64,000 nt of DNA from Corynebacterium coyleae (GTDB lineage Bacteria > Actinomycetota > Actinomycetes > Mycobacteriales > Mycobacteriaceae), in contig NZ_CP047198.1 in NCBI RefSeq assembly GCF_030408635.1, forward strand, positions 1-64,000, written 5' to 3'. Numbering within the stretch: position 1 is the first letter of the stretch; the number at the start of each line of letters is the position of its first letter. Made by a program: the position numbers and the translations under genes. This document shows, in pieces, positions 10,694 to 19,222 of the stretch. The notes under the pieces were generated by a model. The model saw only the letters and a list, made by a program, of their open reading frames with translations. It was not told the DNA's origin and made no database searches.

Positions 10694-12535
10694 TTAGAAG
10701 GGCAATGAACCCATCTGTGTCACTGCGAACCCTGCGGCTCCGAGCAGGGCCAGGACGCCGAGCACAATGGCGATGATGCCGCCGGTGCTGGACCCCTCCT
10801 TGTCCGTACCGCCAGGAGTCGGTGCAGGCGCAGGAGCGGGTGCCGGATTGGCGGTGGACGGCGTCCCCGGCTTCGGCGCAGGCGCAGGAGCGGGCGAACC
10901 AGGACCAGGCGCATCAGAAGGCTGCGTTGCGGTCGTGGTGTTGCTGCGGATGGCGATTGGCAGGCGGGCCGTGTTTTGCGAGCCGTCCTTGTAGGTCACC
11001 ACCACATTCGCCGCAATTTGCGCAACGTCCGCGTTTTTACCTGCTGTGATGGTGATGGCACCCGTGGAGGTGTCGGCCGTAAACGTGAGGTCACGGATGA
11101 CCAAGTTAGTGATGCTCACTACGGCGCCGTCCGGCCAGTTGTTTGGCTTCACGGTCACGCTTTCCCCGGGAAGGAGTCTTGCGGTGGGGTAGCGCACGGT
11201 GGTCACGGATGCCTGTTCCACCTCGGGTTTGGTGAAGGTGAAGTTGGTCTCAAGGTACGTGCGCGACCCGTCGGGGAAGCGAGCGGTTACCGGCATGGTC
11301 ACGGTGGTGCCGGCCCTGGTGCGCTGCGGCGGGGTCAGGTTGATTTCGCCGGTGTGGCGGTCGATCTTCACCTGCCAGCCGGCCGGGGGCGTTTGGTTGA
11401 TCTCAAACGTGGTGCCTTCGGGGAAGTCGCCGACCGGTTTGGCTGTGGCGATTTCCGTGGTGGTGGCGCTCGCGGCGGGGTATTTCACGGTGAAGGTTTC
11501 GGAGTTCCACTTGCCGTCCTCGGTGACGGTGAAGGTTGCCCATCCGATGCCGACGAGGTTGTCCGGGGTGGTGACCTCGACTGGGATTTGGAAGGTCCAA
11601 GGTGCTGTCAGTGGGCGCTTTGGCTTGACGACGACAACCCCGCTGGCCTCGTCAACATCGACATCAATAAAGCGGAAGATGCTCGGGTTGAGATCGGGTC
11701 GTGCCTTGAAGGTGGTGCCTTCGGGCAGGGCGTCCGCCAACGCGGTGGAGGCTTGCTCGCTGCCGCTCATTGTCTTGTCGTGCCACTTCGGGGTGAAGGC
11801 GTTGTCGTAGATGTTGTTGAAGAAGTCCTCGATAGACGCACCGCTGCCAAGGGACTCGCTTGACTTCTTGGAGTAGGCGTAGATATCTGCACGCACGTTG
11901 CGGAACGAGCCGTCGGGGTACATCACCTTCACGCTGGCTGCGCTCTTGGAGCCTGGTTTGACCGGATCGAGCTGCGTGACAGACAGATCGCCGTTGGCGG
12001 CTGCGGTGACCTTGAAATGGTCGGGAGCGGTGACTTCGAATCGGGTGCCTTCGGGGAAGTCACCCTGCAGTTGCGCTACGGAGAGCACCGAATCGGAGCT
12101 GTCTTCGACGGTGAACGCTGGGTAGTACGACAGGGGATACTTCTTTGCCATCTCGCCGATGGTGTCGACGACGTGGATCATGATGGGGAAACTGCGTGCG
12201 CGCACGCCGTCGCTGCCGGTGATCATGAACTGGGTGCGCTGGTTCGGGATCACGTCTTCGGCGACGTGCATGGTGACCACGCCGGTGCGTGGGTTGGTGC
12301 TGAACCGGTAGCCCAGGTAGTCGTCGGAACCCTCGAAGCGCACGTTGCTGGGGATGGAGCCCTGCGGGGCGATCTCCACGGTACCGCCGGGCGTAACCTG
12401 CTTGACCGGCCACGTGAGTCCGGACAGGAAGGCTTGAGAGGTGGCGGCGGTTGCGGGGGAGTGGGGCAGGGCAACACCGCCGCCCAACAACGCGGCGGTG
12501 GTGGCGACCGCAATGGCGGTGCGACTGAACTTCAT
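10694..12535 (-). CDS. Repeat surface protein with Rib/YPDG-like domains
   Basis: The product is a 613-residue cell-surface protein. A signal peptide (about 1-33, ending PATAA) is followed by about five beta-type repeats of 85-95 residues. Each contains lines such as DFPEGTTFE and an Asp-Gly turn (YPDGS, FPDGS, YKDGS), as in Rib/alpha-like and YPDG surface repeats. A Pro/Ala-rich spacer (about 545-580) leads to a C-terminal hydrophobic segment (GGIIAIVLGVLALLGAAGF) and the short tail ending MGSLPF. There is no LPXTG motif and no basic tail. ATG 12535 is set by GGAGG six bases upstream. Probably an adhesin or envelope protein; ligand unknown. Confidence 0.75.
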   Translation of the reverse strand: MKFSRTAIAVATTAALLGGGVALPHSPATAATSQAFLSGLTWPVKQVTPGGTVEIAPQGSIPSNVRFEGSDDYLGYRFSTNPRTGVVTMHVAEDVIPNQRTQFMITGSDGVRARSFPIMIHVVDTIGEMAKKYPLSYYPAFTVEDSSDSVLSVAQLQGDFPEGTRFEVTAPDHFKVTAAANGDLSVTQLDPVKPGSKSAASVKVMYPDGSFRNVRADIYAYSKKSSESLGSGASIEDFFNNIYDNAFTPKWHDKTMSGSEQASTALADALPEGTTFKARPDLNPSIFRFIDVDVDEASGVVVVKPKRPLTAPWTFQIPVEVTTPDNLVGIGWATFTVTEDGKWNSETFTVKYPAASATTTEIATAKPVGDFPEGTTFEINQTPPAGWQVKIDRHTGEINLTPPQRTRAGTTVTMPVTARFPDGSRTYLETNFTFTKPEVEQASVTTVRYPTARLLPGESVTVKPNNWPDGAVVSITNLVIRDLTFTADTSTGAITITAGKNADVAQIAANVVVTYKDGSQNTARLPIAIRSNTTTATQPSDAPGPGSPAPAPAPKPGTPSTANPAPAPAPAPTPGGTDKEGSSTGGIIAIVLGVLALLGAAGFAVTQMGSLPF

Positions 12536-12614
12536 GGCTGCCTCCAATAAGTTATAAGAACTTTTCGACTATACCCCTAGACACCTGTAATGCGAGTTTT
12601 TGGATTTATCCCGT

Positions 12615-12902
12615 TTATCCCGCCCAGCGCCGATACACCTCTGCGGCGACCACGGCGAATCCCTCGTTGCCAGACGACAGCGGTGCGAGCACAGTAATAG
12701 AAGAGGACAAGGCCTCGGCTGCGGCGTCCACCGAGTCGAAGACCGGCACGCCGTGGAACCGGGAGCCTGGCACGGCAGCACATGCTGCCAGGAACCCGAA
12801 GGACGTGATGTGGCATCCGTGGAAGTCGCAGTACTCGTCGGCGATGGCCAGCAACTGCTCTGCACTCAAGCCTCTGCTGAACCCCCGGCTCAAGCCCATC
12901 AC
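12615..12902 (-). CDS. Doc-like protein with degenerate Fic motif
   Basis: The product has 95 residues. Its pattern (LSAEQLLAIADEY, then SFGFLAACAAVPGSRFHG) follows the N-terminal half of death-on-curing (Doc) toxins. The Fic motif, normally HPFxxGNKR, is here APLSSGNEG at residues 73-81: the catalytic His is Ala73, and the following Lys and Arg are Glu80 and Gly81. AMP- or phosphate-transfer activity is therefore unlikely. Its ATG overlaps the stop of the upstream antitoxin-like gene by 4 bases, the usual toxin-antitoxin arrangement. It may be a decayed toxin or a non-catalytic regulator. The family call rests on pattern similarity. Confidence 0.6.
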   Translation of the reverse strand: MMGLSRGFSRGLSAEQLLAIADEYCDFHGCHITSFGFLAACAAVPGSRFHGVPVFDSVDAAAEALSSSITVLAPLSSGNEGFAVVAAEVYRRWAG

Positions 12903-13111
12903 GAGCGGGCCTGCCGGATGCGTGATTCCATGGCGGTGTAGCCGGGGATGAGGGAGCGTGCGAGGTCGGTGACGGTGGCGTCGTCAAGCAAACGCGTTGC
13001 GGAGGAGACCACCGCACGGCGCGCGGCTTCCTGCTTGGAGCAACCCCATGCGGATGCGAGTAAAACGAGCGCTTTGTCTTCGTCTGCGGTCAACCGGAGC
13101 GTCATAGCCAT
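12899..13111 (-). CDS. Ribbon-helix-helix antitoxin-like protein
   Basis: The product has 70 residues. It starts MAMTLRLTADEDKALVLLA, followed by a helix-turn-helix-like SKQEAARRAV, as in CopG/RHH antitoxins. The Doc-like gene overlaps its stop codon. It lies divergently 70 bases from gyrA, so its promoter shares that gap, and it may autorepress there as antitoxins do (inference). ATG 13105 is an alternative start two codons in. Confidence 0.65.
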   Translation of the reverse strand: MAMTLRLTADEDKALVLLASAWGCSKQEAARRAVVSSATRLLDDATVTDLARSLIPGYTAMESRIRQARS

Positions 13112-13181
13112 ACCACTTTGATACCACGGCGATCCATGGTCGTGGCGGAAAAAGCCACAGAAGCCCGCTAGACTCAATCAC

Positions 13182-15698
13182 ATGGCTGATGACACCACTG
13201 GCGGCTTGGACCGCATTCAACCAATCGACATCAACGAGGAGATGCAGACCAGCTACATCGATTACGCCATGAGCGTGATCGTCGGTCGTGCACTCCCAGA
13301 TGTGCGCGACGGCATGAAGCCGGTCCACCGCCGCATCATCTACGCAATGTATGACAACGGCTACCGCCCCGAGCGCTCCTACGTGAAGAGTGCAAAGCCG
13401 GTGGCAGACACCATGGGTAACTTCCACCCGCACGGTGACAGCGCTATCTACGACACCCTCGTGCGTATGGCGCAGCCGTGGGCGATGCGCTACCCGCTGG
13501 TGGATGGCCAGGGTAACTTCGGCTCGCCGGGCAACGATGGCCCGGCCGCCATGCGTTACACGGAGTGCAAGATGACTCCGCTGGCCATGGAGATGGTGCG
13601 CGACATCCGCGAAAACGCCGTCGACTTCAACCCGAACTACGACGGCAAAACCCAAGAGCCAGCCGTGCTGCCGTCCCGTGTGCCGAACCTTCTGATGAAC
13701 GGCTCCAACGGCATCGCCGTGGGTATGGCCACCAACATCCCGCCGCACAACCTGAATGAGCTGGCGGCCGCGATCCAGTGGATCCTGGACAACCACGACG
13801 CGGACGAGCAGACCACGCTCGACGCCGTCATGGAGCGCGTGAAGGGCCCGGACTTCCCAACCGCCGGCCTCATCGTGGGTGATCAGGGTATTAAGGACGC
13901 CTACACCACCGGCCGCGGCTCCATCCGCATGCGCGGCGTGACGGAGATCGAGGAGATTGGCAACCGCCAGGTCATCACGATCACCGAGCTGCCGTACCAG
14001 GTCAACCCGGATAACTTCATCCACAACATCGCCGAGCAGGTCACCAACGGCAAGATGGTGGGCATCTCCAAGATCGAGGACGAGTCCTCCGACCGTGTGG
14101 GCATGCGCATCGTGGTCACCCTCAAGCGCGACGCTGTGCCGCGCGTGGTGCTAAACAACCTGTACAAGCACTCCCAGCTGGAGACGAACTTCTCCGCCAA
14201 CATGCTGTCCATCGTCGACGGTGTGCCGCGCACCCTGCGCCTGGATCAGATGCTGCGTTACTACGTCAAGCACCAGATCGAAGTCATCGTCCGCCGCACC
14301 CAGTACCGCCTGGACGAGGCCGAGAAGCGCGCCCACATCCTGCGTGGTCTGGTCAAGGCGCTGGATGCGTTGGATGAGGTCATTGCCCTGATCCGCAACT
14401 CGCCGACTGTCGACGACGCCCGCCAGGGCCTGATGAAGCTTCTCGATGTCGACGAGATCCAGGCCAACGAAATCCTAGCCATGCAGCTGCGCCGCCTGGC
14501 AGCGCTGGAGCGCCAGAAGATTGTCGACGACCTTGCCGCCATCGAGGAACAAATCGCCGACTACAAGGACATCTTGGCCAAGCCGGAGCGTCAGCGTCAG
14601 ATTGTTGGCGAGGAGCTGGGTGAGATCGTCGACAAGTATGGCGACGAGCGCCGCACCCAGATCGTTGCCGCAACCGGCGACGTCACCGAAGAGGATCTCA
14701 TCGCCCGCGAAAACGTCGTGGTCACGATCACCTCCACGGGCTACGCCAAGCGCACCAAGGTGGATGCCTACAAGTCCCAGAAGCGCGGCGGCAAGGGCGT
14801 GCGCGGCGCCGAGCTGAAGCAGGACGACGTGGTGAAGAACTTCTTCATCTGCTCCACCCACGACTGGATCCTGTTCTTCACCAACTTCGGCCGCGTCTAC
14901 CGCCTCAAGGCCTACGAACTGCCGGAAGCAGGCCGCACGGCCCGCGGCCAGCACGTGGCTAACTTGCTGGAGTTCCAGCCGGAAGAGAAGATCGCCCAGG
15001 TCATCCAGATCCAGTCCTACGAGGACGCTCCGTACCTGGTCCTGGCCACCCGCGATGGTCGTGTGAAGAAGTCGCGCCTGACCGACTACGAATCCGCACG
15101 TTCCTCCGGCCTGATCGCCCTGAACCTCAACGAAGGCGACGCCCTCATCGGCGCGTCCCTCGTTGGTGAGGACGACGACATCCTGCTCGTCTCCGAACAG
15201 GGCCAGGCGATCCGCTTCTCCGCCGACGACGAGCAGCTGCGCCCGATGGGCCGCGCAACCGCCGGCGTGAAGGGCATGCGCTTCCGTGGCGACGACCAAT
15301 TGCTCGCCATGACCGTCGTCCAAGACGGCCAGTTCCTGCTCGTGGCCACCTCCGGCGGCTACGGCAAGCGCACCGCCATCGAGGAGTACAACACCCAGGG
15401 CCGCGGCGGCATGGGTGTGATGACCTTCAAGTACACCCCGAAGCGCGGCAAGCTCATCGGTGCCCTGGCCGTGACCGAGGAGGACCAGATCTTCGCCATC
15501 ACCTCCGCGGGTGGCGTGATCCGTACTGAGGTCAACCAGATCCGCCCGTCGTCACGCGCAACCATGGGCGTGCGCCTCGTGGACCTCAACGACGGTGTCG
15601 AGCTGCTCGCCATCGACCGCAACGTCGAAGACGAGGGCGAAGAGGAAGCCACTGCCGTGGCAACCGGCCAGAAGACCCTCGACGATGCGAAGGAGTAG
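13182..15698 (+). CDS. gyrA: DNA gyrase subunit A
   Basis: The cleavage-religation subunit has 838 residues. The active-site Tyr126 lies in AAMRYTE. The quinolone-resistance region reads HPHGDSAIYD, with Ser87 and Asp91. These are the positions that mutate in resistant corynebacteria, so the allele looks wild type. The C-terminal beta-pinwheel repeats contain the GyrA-box QKRGGKG (about 530), and the C-terminus is acidic. The DUF3566 gene begins 3 bases after the stop, so they form one operon. Confidence 0.97.
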   Translation: MADDTTGGLDRIQPIDINEEMQTSYIDYAMSVIVGRALPDVRDGMKPVHRRIIYAMYDNGYRPERSYVKSAKPVADTMGNFHPHGDSAIYDTLVRMAQPWAMRYPLVDGQGNFGSPGNDGPAAMRYTECKMTPLAMEMVRDIRENAVDFNPNYDGKTQEPAVLPSRVPNLLMNGSNGIAVGMATNIPPHNLNELAAAIQWILDNHDADEQTTLDAVMERVKGPDFPTAGLIVGDQGIKDAYTTGRGSIRMRGVTEIEEIGNRQVITITELPYQVNPDNFIHNIAEQVTNGKMVGISKIEDESSDRVGMRIVVTLKRDAVPRVVLNNLYKHSQLETNFSANMLSIVDGVPRTLRLDQMLRYYVKHQIEVIVRRTQYRLDEAEKRAHILRGLVKALDALDEVIALIRNSPTVDDARQGLMKLLDVDEIQANEILAMQLRRLAALERQKIVDDLAAIEEQIADYKDILAKPERQRQIVGEELGEIVDKYGDERRTQIVAATGDVTEEDLIARENVVVTITSTGYAKRTKVDAYKSQKRGGKGVRGAELKQDDVVKNFFICSTHDWILFFTNFGRVYRLKAYELPEAGRTARGQHVANLLEFQPEEKIAQVIQIQSYEDAPYLVLATRDGRVKKSRLTDYESARSSGLIALNLNEGDALIGASLVGEDDDILLVSEQGQAIRFSADDEQLRPMGRATAGVKGMRFRGDDQLLAMTVVQDGQFLLVATSGGYGKRTAIEEYNTQGRGGMGVMTFKYTPKRGKLIGALAVTEEDQIFAITSAGGVIRTEVNQIRPSSRATMGVRLVDLNDGVELLAIDRNVEDEGEEEATAVATGQKTLDDAKE

Positions 15699-15701
15699 CC
15701 C

Positions 15702-16046
15702 ATGGCCGCTCGCAAAGTGACAATCCGGAACGTCAGCGCCGGATCCGTCTTTAAGGTTGCGACGCTGCTTGCCTTGTTCGGGTTCATCGCCTGGATGCTC
15801 GCCGCAGTGCTGGTGTACCTCGCGCTGGACCGCGCCGGGGTGGTCGAGTCCATCAACTCGCTCATCGGCGGCGTGGGCGGCGACCAGGTCGTGGACATGA
15901 AACTCGCCATGATGGCCGCGGCCCTATTCGGCCTGGCCGGCGTGGTGTTCATGTCCATCATGGCGCCACTGACCGCGATCATGTACAACGCCGTCGCGGA
16001 CCTCGTCGGTGGTGTGCGCTACACCATGTCTAACAGGGCAAAATAG
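15702..16046 (+). CDS. DUF3566 transmembrane protein
   Basis: The product is a 114-residue membrane protein with two long hydrophobic segments (about 16-42 and 66-96) and short polar ends, matching the DUF3566 family found directly after gyrA in many actinobacteria. The gene starts 3 bases downstream of gyrA. No biochemical role is known to me; its conserved position next to gyrA is the main clue. Confidence 0.88.
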   Translation: MAARKVTIRNVSAGSVFKVATLLALFGFIAWMLAAVLVYLALDRAGVVESINSLIGGVGGDQVVDMKLAMMAAALFGLAGVVFMSIMAPLTAIMYNAVADLVGGVRYTMSNRAK

Positions 16047-16065
16047 CGCTTATCGACGACACCAA

Positions 16066-16099
16066 AACGCGCCCCGGGTCGTACCTCCCGGGGCGCGTT
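16066..16099. terminator. Bidirectional terminator after the gyrA operon
   Basis: A perfect 13-bp GC-rich stem (16066-16078 with 16087-16099) with an 8-base loop separates the DUF3566 gene from the convergent metalloprotease gene. A full dispersed-motif copy GCTTATCGACGAC (16048-16060) lies just before it, outside any gene. Confidence 0.85.
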
Positions 16100-16128
16100 A
16101 AGTCTTTTCTGTGCTGGCCTGCGCTGGG

Positions 16129-17373
16129 TTAGAACCCCAGGCCCGGCATCATGTTCATCACCGCGAAGCCGATGCCGATCAGGGCCAGGATTGCCACGAT
16201 CGGGGCGACGATCGCCGCGACGTTGACGTCCTTCTCAACAACCGGAGCCGGCTTGTCCTTCTGCTCAGCCTGCTGCTCGTGCTCGGCTGGCTTTTCGGCG
16301 GGCTTCTCCGGCTGGTTCTCAGCGGGCTTCTCGGCCTCAGGTGCTGGCTGCTCTGCCGGCTTCTCCTCCTCAGGCTGCTCGTTCGGAGCCGGGTCGTTGA
16401 CCGCCCCTTCCTGCGACGGAGCCGAGGCAACACCGCGGGCACCGATGCGCCAAGCGTTGATGGCCAGTGCTTCCCAGTCCGCCGGAACCTCGCGCACACC
16501 GAACGGGGTGTCGAGCAGGTATGGCTTCTCCGAGTAGTTGAAGTAGTCGAACTGGTAGTCGTAGTTCATCACCGACTTGTAGGCCGAGGTATCCAGACGC
16601 ATGCCCTGGATGTCCTTGACCACCGCGTGCGCACCCTGGTGGCGCAGGCCGAGGGTGTGGCCTAGCTCGTGCAGGATGGTGTTGCGCAGCATCTCTTCCG
16701 AGTTCATGAAGCGGTGGTTAGCCACGAAGAACGAGGTGTCGTTGACCAGCGAGGCGCCGGACGACAGGTTGTAGGCGTCGATCTGGTCGCCGATAACACC
16801 GATGCGGAAGATGTTCTGGCGCTCACCGAGCATCTCGTCGATGTTGTTCAGCAGCTTCGAACCCTGGCTTTCGTTCTCGAAGTAGTTCTTGACGTACTTC
16901 AGGGTCTCACCGCCGCGAGCCTCGTAGCCGGGGATGTTGTTGAAGGTTTCGCCGGCGTCGACGTGGAGGTTGATGCCGTGGTCGTCGAAAAGATCAACCA
17001 TCTCCTGCAGGGACTCGGCCTTCACGCCGTATTCCCTGGTGTTGGCGTTGGCACAAGCCTCGGAGGGCTCGACGTCGCAGCCGAGGGTCTTGTACTCGGA
17101 CTCCATCCAGTTGAGCTGGAGGAACAGGTCCGGGCGGCTCGGGTCCGCACCGTAAGCAGGCAGGTTAAGCACGGTGCCGTCCTCGAGGACAACGCCGTTG
17201 CGCTCCCAGATGTCGGGGATGCCGTCGCCGTCGGAGTCGATGAGCTCCGCGGAGATCGCTTGATTATCGACGACAACGTCAGCAGGCTCTGCAGCCTTAG
17301 CCGGAACAACTCCACCGAAGGCGACGGTGGCGGCGAGGGCTGCTGCGAGACCGGTACGAAGTGCTGCGCGCAT
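16129..17373 (-). CDS. Surface zinc metalloprotease (metzincin motif)
   Basis: The product has 414 residues. A signal peptide (about 1-28, ending AKAAE) is followed by a calcium-binding-type DSDGDGIPD (about 46-54). The metzincin site HELGHTLGLRH is at about 235-245, with a Met-turn candidate in SVMNYDYQ about 25 residues later. A Pro/Glu/Lys-rich spacer (about 325-378) leads to a C-terminal hydrophobic segment and the tail MMPGLGF, without LPXTG. The three His and the Glu for zinc binding and catalysis are intact. It is likely displayed at the surface and cleaves host or wall proteins (inference). Upstream lies a gene-free region rich in repeated GGATTGTTSAAC motifs. Confidence 0.82.
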   Translation of the reverse strand: MRAALRTGLAAALAATVAFGGVVPAKAAEPADVVVDNQAISAELIDSDGDGIPDIWERNGVVLEDGTVLNLPAYGADPSRPDLFLQLNWMESEYKTLGCDVEPSEACANANTREYGVKAESLQEMVDLFDDHGINLHVDAGETFNNIPGYEARGGETLKYVKNYFENESQGSKLLNNIDEMLGERQNIFRIGVIGDQIDAYNLSSGASLVNDTSFFVANHRFMNSEEMLRNTILHELGHTLGLRHQGAHAVVKDIQGMRLDTSAYKSVMNYDYQFDYFNYSEKPYLLDTPFGVREVPADWEALAINAWRIGARGVASAPSQEGAVNDPAPNEQPEEEKPAEQPAPEAEKPAENQPEKPAEKPAEHEQQAEQKDKPAPVVEKDVNVAAIVAPIVAILALIGIGFAVMNMMPGLGF

Positions 17374-17494
17374 TTTCCTGCTCCTTACTTATCTGCGGTG
17401 TTTGCGGTAAACACCGCATTTCCTTTGCTGCCCTCGAGTTTATGCACCAAGTATGCGCTGGTAAACCCGCCGAATTTTCGGCCCTTTCGAGGCC

Positions 17495-17640
17495 GGATTG
17501 TTCAACGTTTATTTTGGATTGTTCAACGTTTTCACCCCGTTTATCGTGCGGATTGTTCATCAATCCGAGCTGATTTTAGGGCTGTCGCGTTGGGTTGTTG
17601 AACGATCTTTTTCGTTCCGGTTCGGTTCGTTCAACAATCC
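17495..17640. promoter_or_regulatory. Array of GGATTGTTSAAC motifs
   Basis: Two direct copies of GGATTGTTCAACGTTT lie at 17495 and 17516. They are followed by the perfect palindrome CGGATTG-TTCAT-CAATCCG (17549-17567), GTTGAACGAT (17597-17606) and GTTCAACAATCC (17629-17640). The array lies 120-270 bases upstream of the metalloprotease start. A related GTTGAACAAT also lies at the head of both giant surface-gene leaders. It is a candidate binding array for an unknown regulator. Confidence 0.5.
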
Positions 17641-17666
17641 AGAGAAGCAGCATACTATGCATTGAT

Positions 17667-17688
17667 TTGTATACTGATGGGTATACAA
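17667..17688. promoter_or_regulatory. Perfect inverted repeat, probable operator
   Basis: TTGTATAC-N6-GTATACAA is an 8-bp perfect inverted repeat with a 6-base spacer, the size bound by dimeric TetR or GntR repressors. No regulator gene is adjacent. Confidence 0.5.
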
Positions 17689-18098
17689 CTTGGGATCTGG
17701 CCCTCACCAGGAGTTTTGCCTGTCACGCTCGTATAAAAACAGGTTTTGGCGCCGTCTTGGGGCGCTGCTGAGTGGCGAAAAGGCCAGGTTGGGCGGATTG
17801 TTCACCAATTTGTGCAGGCCTCCTACCCCCGCAAATTACCCCCGTTCCGCGAGGGTGTCGTTGAGGTGTCGTTGGAGTGCGGTTGTTGTGCCCTGATCGT
17901 CTAGCTCCCGTTCCGGCGAACCAGACGATCACGCTGATACTGAAAACCAACGCCAACATCACCTGGGGATATGTGGAGGGTGCAGGCGGGTCGTCTAGTA
18001 GCAATGCACAAGCAGCTAGACGATAAGCATAAAAACACGCAACAACCTGGCGATTTGGCGGTTATAGCAGTGCTCTGTAATATTCCTATTCGTTCCCA

Positions 18099-18172
18099 GG
18101 GCCTATAGCTCAGTCGGTTAGAGCGCATCGCTGATAACGATGAGGTCGCAAGTTCGATTCTTGCTAGGCCCA
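18099..18172 (+). tRNA. tRNA-Ile (GAT)
   Basis: The 74-base cloverleaf has a 7-bp acceptor stem (GGGCCTA with TAGGCCC), D-loop AGCTCAGTCGGTTAGAGC, anticodon GAT at 18133-18135 and a T-loop with GTTCGATTC. The downstream CA is partly encoded. It lies next to tRNA-Ala after gyrA, as in many actinobacteria. Confidence 0.97.
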
Positions 18173-18188
18173 CAGCCCGAAAGGGCAC

Positions 18189-18261
18189 GGGGCATTAGCT
18201 CAGTTGGTAGAGCACCTGCTTTGCAAGCAGGATGTCAGGAGTTCGATTCTCCTATGCTCCA
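18189..18261 (+). tRNA. tRNA-Ala (TGC)
   Basis: The 73-base cloverleaf has acceptor stem GGGGCAT with ATGCTCC, anticodon TGC at 18222-18224 in the loop TTTGCAA, and T-loop GTTCGATTC. It lies 16 bases after tRNA-Ile, so the two are likely co-transcribed. Confidence 0.97.
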
Positions 18262-18385
18262 CAAGGAACACAAAGGCCAGGTCCTCCCGGGGATCTGGCC
18301 TTTGGCGTTGGTGGTCACCAGGGGCCCAGGCAGCGGTTGCTGCGCGGTAAGCTCCCGGAAAAGTCTGCAAATAGAAAGCGCCTGC

Positions 18386-19222
18386 GTGAACTCTTACCTT
18401 TCCCGTTACGACACGATGGCGGATCGTGCGGCTGCTCAGGTGATTGCGCAGTATTCGACGAGTTTTTCGTTGGCGACGAAGGTGCTGGCGCCGGGGGTGC
18501 GGCGCGATATTCGTAATTTCTACGCGGTGGTGCGTATCGCAGATGAGATCGTCGACGGTGCCGCGCAGCAGGCCTACGCAGACCCCGAGACCCTGCTCAA
18601 CGCCTACGAGGAGCAGGTCCTCCAGGCCCCTAACCAGCGCTTTCACACGGATCCGGTGCTGCACGCGTGGGCGAATACGTATCGGCGTTGTCGCCTCAAC
18701 GCGGAGCACCTCGAGGCGTTTTTCGCGTCGATGCGCGCGGACCTCAACCCGCACGCTTTTTCCCCGGCGGAGTTGGAGACCTATATATATGGGTCGGCCG
18801 AGGTGATTGGCTTGATGTGTTTGGACATTTTCTTCCCAGAGCGCCAGACACCCCATCCCGAGAAACTTCAGCGTGGCGCCCGCGCGCTCGGTGCGGCGTT
18901 CCAGCGCATCAACTTCCTGCGCGATTTCGGGGAGGATCAGGGCAGTCTCGGGCGGGCGTACTTTGGGCGCATGCTTGACGACGACACCAAGCACGCCATC
19001 ACCACCACCATCCACACCGAACTTGATCAGGCCTTGGAGGCGATCCCGTTGCTGCCCCGCGGGGTGCGTGGGGGAGTGGCGGCCGCGGAGGCGCTGTTTC
19101 GTGAACTCACCGAGATCGCGGAGCGCACCCCGGCCGCGCAGTTGACGCAGCAGCGCATCAGCGTGCCGCAGCGTCGCAAGATTGCGCTGACGGCGAAGGC
19201 GATTGCGAGGGTTGGGCTATGA
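18386..19222 (+). CDS. crtB: Phytoene/squalene synthase family (CrtB)
   Basis: The enzyme condenses two C20 (or C15) prenyl diphosphates, the first committed step of carotenoid synthesis. The 278-residue protein has YSTSFSLAT, the first Asp-rich motif DEIVD (Asp53) and the second NFLRDFGED. These motifs bind the diphosphates through Mg2+. The GTG at 18386 keeps an N-terminal YDTMADRAAAQVI that fits the family; ATG 18416 is the alternative. Its stop overlaps the crtI start by four bases (ATGA), so the pair is coupled. No crtE lies nearby, so the prenyl diphosphate must come from elsewhere. Confidence 0.88.
   Translation: MNSYLSRYDTMADRAAAQVIAQYSTSFSLATKVLAPGVRRDIRNFYAVVRIADEIVDGAAQQAYADPETLLNAYEEQVLQAPNQRFHTDPVLHAWANTYRRCRLNAEHLEAFFASMRADLNPHAFSPAELETYIYGSAEVIGLMCLDIFFPERQTPHPEKLQRGARALGAAFQRINFLRDFGEDQGSLGRAYFGRMLDDDTKHAITTTIHTELDQALEAIPLLPRGVRGGVAAAEALFRELTEIAERTPAAQLTQQRISVPQRRKIALTAKAIARVGL

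Larger units (their letters stand above)
17374..18098. other. Gene-free region with operator-like repeats
   Basis: These 725 bases between the metalloprotease and the tRNAs contain no convincing gene. They hold a cluster of GGATTGTT motifs (17495-17640, and a related copy at 17795-17810) and a perfect TTGTATAC palindrome (17667-17688). The short upstream stretch before tRNA-Ile (about 18030-18098) presumably carries the tRNA promoter. Confidence 0.6.

Noticed and set aside
17690-17896. Small 68-codon frame in the gene-free region
   Set aside because: No ribosome site, poor codon use and no protein features.
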